From assembly GCA_963713545.1 (NCBI GenBank), contig CAVQME010000007.1, positions 19,535 to 83,534 on the forward strand: 64,000 nucleotides of DNA, read 5' to 3'. This document shows positions 62,009-64,000 of this stretch, in pieces. A program made the position numbers and the translations under genes. Source of the DNA: CAVPLM01 sp963713545. GTDB lineage: Bacteria; Actinomycetota; Thermoleophilia; RBG-16-64-13. The notes under the pieces are model-generated. The model worked only from the letters and a program-made list of their open reading frames with translations, was not told the DNA's origin and made no database searches. Each line of letters starts with the position of its first letter. Position 1 is the stretch's first letter.

Positions 62009-63817
62009 CTAGAGCTTCCTCCCGCATCCCGGGCAGTAGGTCGAATCAGGGGTGACAGCCGACCCACAATGAGAACAGAAGCCGGGGGGAGACAAGGACG
62101 CGGCGGCGGGCGAAGTCGCTCCCCCGTGGCCCGGCCCCGCGATTCCCTAGGAGATAGATGGCCACGCCGATTGCCGCGGCGGCCACCACCGCCAGCGCGA
62201 TAATCAGAGCCAGGATCCCCCGGACAGCCCCCCGGAGTCAGCACCTCCTTCATCCTTGCTGTCACCCTCGGAGTCATCGCCGCTGCTCGTGCCCCCACCT
62301 GCGGTGACCGTGGCCTTGCCGCCGCCCGAGCTGGTGACCGTAGTGTCTTCAGTCGTGTCCGAGGTCAGCGTGGTCGTGGTCGCCTCGGCGACCATCACCT
62401 CGTCGGTCCGCCAGATCTCGAGACCGTTCTTCAGATCGTTGCTGAACCAAAGGAAGTGTCCCTTGAAGTTGAGCGGGCCTCCACCCTCCTGGAAGAAGTT
62501 GGGATCGGGCTCCCGGAAGATGACCTCCCATTTTTCCCCGTCCGAGGACTTCCAGAGCTGGCTGCCCTCGTGATAGTCGAAGACCGAGAGATAGAGCGTG
62601 TCCCCGATCACGCCCATGCCGCCCAGATGCTGCTCGCAGACCCAAAGCCGTCCTCGCCGATCTGCTTCCACGTCTTCCCATCATCCGATACCCGCAGCTG
62701 GAAACCGCGCGGCGCCAACCGCTCGGAGGGATTCGTGGGCAGGAGTACGCGTGGGTCCATGGTGTTCGACGTCAGGTAGAGCCTGCCCTTGAACTCCTCC
62801 AGATCCCCGAGGATGTTCCGCTCCTCGCCCACGCTGAAGCCGTTGTCCACGACTTGCTCCCACGTGGTGCCGTCACTGGTGCGGAAGAGGTCGAAGCCGA
62901 GGATGTTGTCTATGGTGCCGCCTGCCGTTCCAACACGTACAGCTGGTCCTGGTACACGATGTCGGGATGGAGAGCCTGGTCGTGCTCCGCGTCAGGCCCT
63001 TGTCGGCCACCCGTTCCCATTCCAGACCATCGGCGGTCCGCCAGATCTCCCCGCCGCTATCCGGGTTCGAGACCCCGACGTAGAGCTTGCCCTGAAAGAT
63101 CGGGTCCGGGATGCTCCGGATCGGCGAAGCCGGTGAACCCGGTGACTCCGGTGTCGCCCATGCCGCCGTCGACCACCTGGCGGAAGCTCTCGCCGTCATC
63201 GGACACCCAGATCTCTCCCCCCGCTCTCGATGTTGGAGACGCCCAAGATCAGGCGATCCTGGAACACGAAGGGAAAGGCCCAGTCGTTGTTCTTGTCGCC
63301 GAAGCCGCCGTTCTCGATCTTGGTGAACTGCGTTGCCATCGGACGTCACCCAGATCTCGATGCCGTGATCGTTGAGGTTGTTCGAGATGGCGTATAGCTT
63401 GTCGCGAAAGACGACGAGCTGAAGTAGGTAATTGTGGGGGTTGCCCAGACCGGCGGTGCCGATCTGCTCCCACGTGACCCCGTCGGCCGTCCGCCAGATA
63501 TCGCCCCCCGCCTTGTCGCTGCCGGAGAAGACGGAGCCCGCCTCGTTGGCCGAGGTGCTGATGTAGAGGTGGTCCTTGAACTTGGCCCACGTGGGCGCAT
63601 ACGAGTTGTTGGGGTGGAAGCCGCCTTTCACCACTTGCGTCCAGCCTTCGGTCTCGCCCGGGAGGGGTACTGAAGCTGGTTCGGCGACAGCGACGGGTGC
63701 CAGGGCCAGCAAACAGGCCGCGGCTGCAAGGACAAGCATGGCCGGGCGCACGAGGAGCGAGGCGCGGAGCCTGGACGAACGGACCCTCTGCCGGTGGATG
63801 TCGACCGTTGACGGCAC
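62009..63817 (-). pseudogene. Secreted propeller-like protein with C-terminal zinc ribbon, broken by several frameshifts
   Basis: Pieces of one protein lie in changing frames. GTG 63817 (AAAGGGG upstream) begins a signal peptide ending VAVA near residue 45. Repeats follow of the form KFKDHLYIST..GGDIWRTADG..WEQI, recurring as GGEIWRTADG..WERV and SQLWKSSDGEKWEV, a BNR/beta-propeller-like pattern. A Thr/Ser/Gly linker, a helix (ILALIIALAVVAAAAIGVAIYLL) and a zinc ribbon (FCSHCGSAV..YCPGCGRKL, stop at 62009) complete it. Frames change at least five times, several at runs of five to six G or C (for example near 63220, 62220 and 62090). Either sequence error or decay. Function unknown; envelope-anchored by architecture. 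Confidence 0.7.
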
Positions 63818-63981
63818 AGCGGCCCCTTTCGCGTCGGCTTTGCCCTAGGGCCATATTAGGCCTTGAAGACCTCACACGCGAGAGGCACCGAGTGGCCAGG
63901 GCAATGCCACCCTGGGAGTTTTCCTTGCTGCAGCTGCACATAACCGGCCAAAGCGAGCGTCTGGGAACGGCGAGGATCTAA

Positions 63982-64000
63982 TGAGTGGACGATGCGGTAC
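63982..64000 (+). CDS. Possible start of a gene running off the window
   Basis: ATG at 63982 with GAGG eight bases upstream opens a frame to the edge. Too short to identify. Confidence 0.25.

Overview
This is a high-GC window (locally lower at 36.3-38.5 kb) from a Gram-positive-type actinobacterial lineage. The evidence is indirect: lipoproteins with long Thr-rich linkers behind Tat signals, a Ku plus ATP-dependent ligase pair, a GerMN lipoprotein, TatA, and many GTG/TTG starts. A deep-branching actinobacterium with molybdenum- and Fe-S-based redox metabolism is my inference; no rRNA is present to settle it.

Layout. 0-4 kb: an electron-transfer operon (FAD/NAD oxidoreductase, a frameshifted molybdopterin oxidoreductase, a DmsB-like Fe-S subunit). 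4-9 kb, minus strand: HEAT-repeat protein plus HD-GYP protein, a QueG-like Fe-S protein and a membrane acyltransferase. 9-13 kb: DUF4389 membrane protein, a lipoprotein carboxylesterase and a divergent NAD-dependent epimerase. 13-15.4 kb, minus strand: Tat-exported sulfite-oxidase-fold molybdoenzyme, cytochrome b subunit, SlyD-like isomerase and an OsmC protein whose catalytic residue is encoded by TGA, followed by a SECIS-like hairpin (probable selenoprotein). 15.5-18.3 kb: DUF362 lipoprotein and polyferredoxin. 18-24 kb: DNA ligase, HEAT protein plus glycosyltransferase, HIT protein, Ku. 24-31 kb: tandem-repeat PepSY protein with a two-component system, MFS transporter, UvrD-like helicase. 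31-36 kb: TatA, P-type ATPase, sugar-nucleotide-type reductase, molbindin.

36-41 kb is an accessory region starting at tRNA-Ser(GCT)/tRNA-Arg(ACG): AT-rich NfeD-like gene, second DUF362 gene, small membrane and secreted proteins, a MazEF-type module with a probably leaderless promoter, and an orphan ribbon-helix-helix protein. 41-48 kb: GerMN lipoprotein, EF-Tu-domain-2-like protein, class III aminotransferase, CarB without CarA. 48-52 kb: two paralogous Tat lipoprotein substrate-binding proteins; between them a promoter reads directly into a previously unrecognised structured leader RNA with two mutually exclusive pairings. 52-62 kb: calcium-type P-ATPase, CocE-type hydrolase, TadA, metallo-beta-lactamase-fold protein, zinc exporter, MsrB, VapBC-type module and tRNA-Ser(CGA). 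The window ends with a secreted propeller-like gene broken by several frameshifts.

The most notable items are the selenocysteine-type OsmC gene in a molybdoenzyme operon (13 kb) and the candidate attenuator RNA at 49.85-50.0 kb. Three genes carry frameshifts; at least two of these occur at C or G homopolymers, so sequence error must be excluded before calling them biological.
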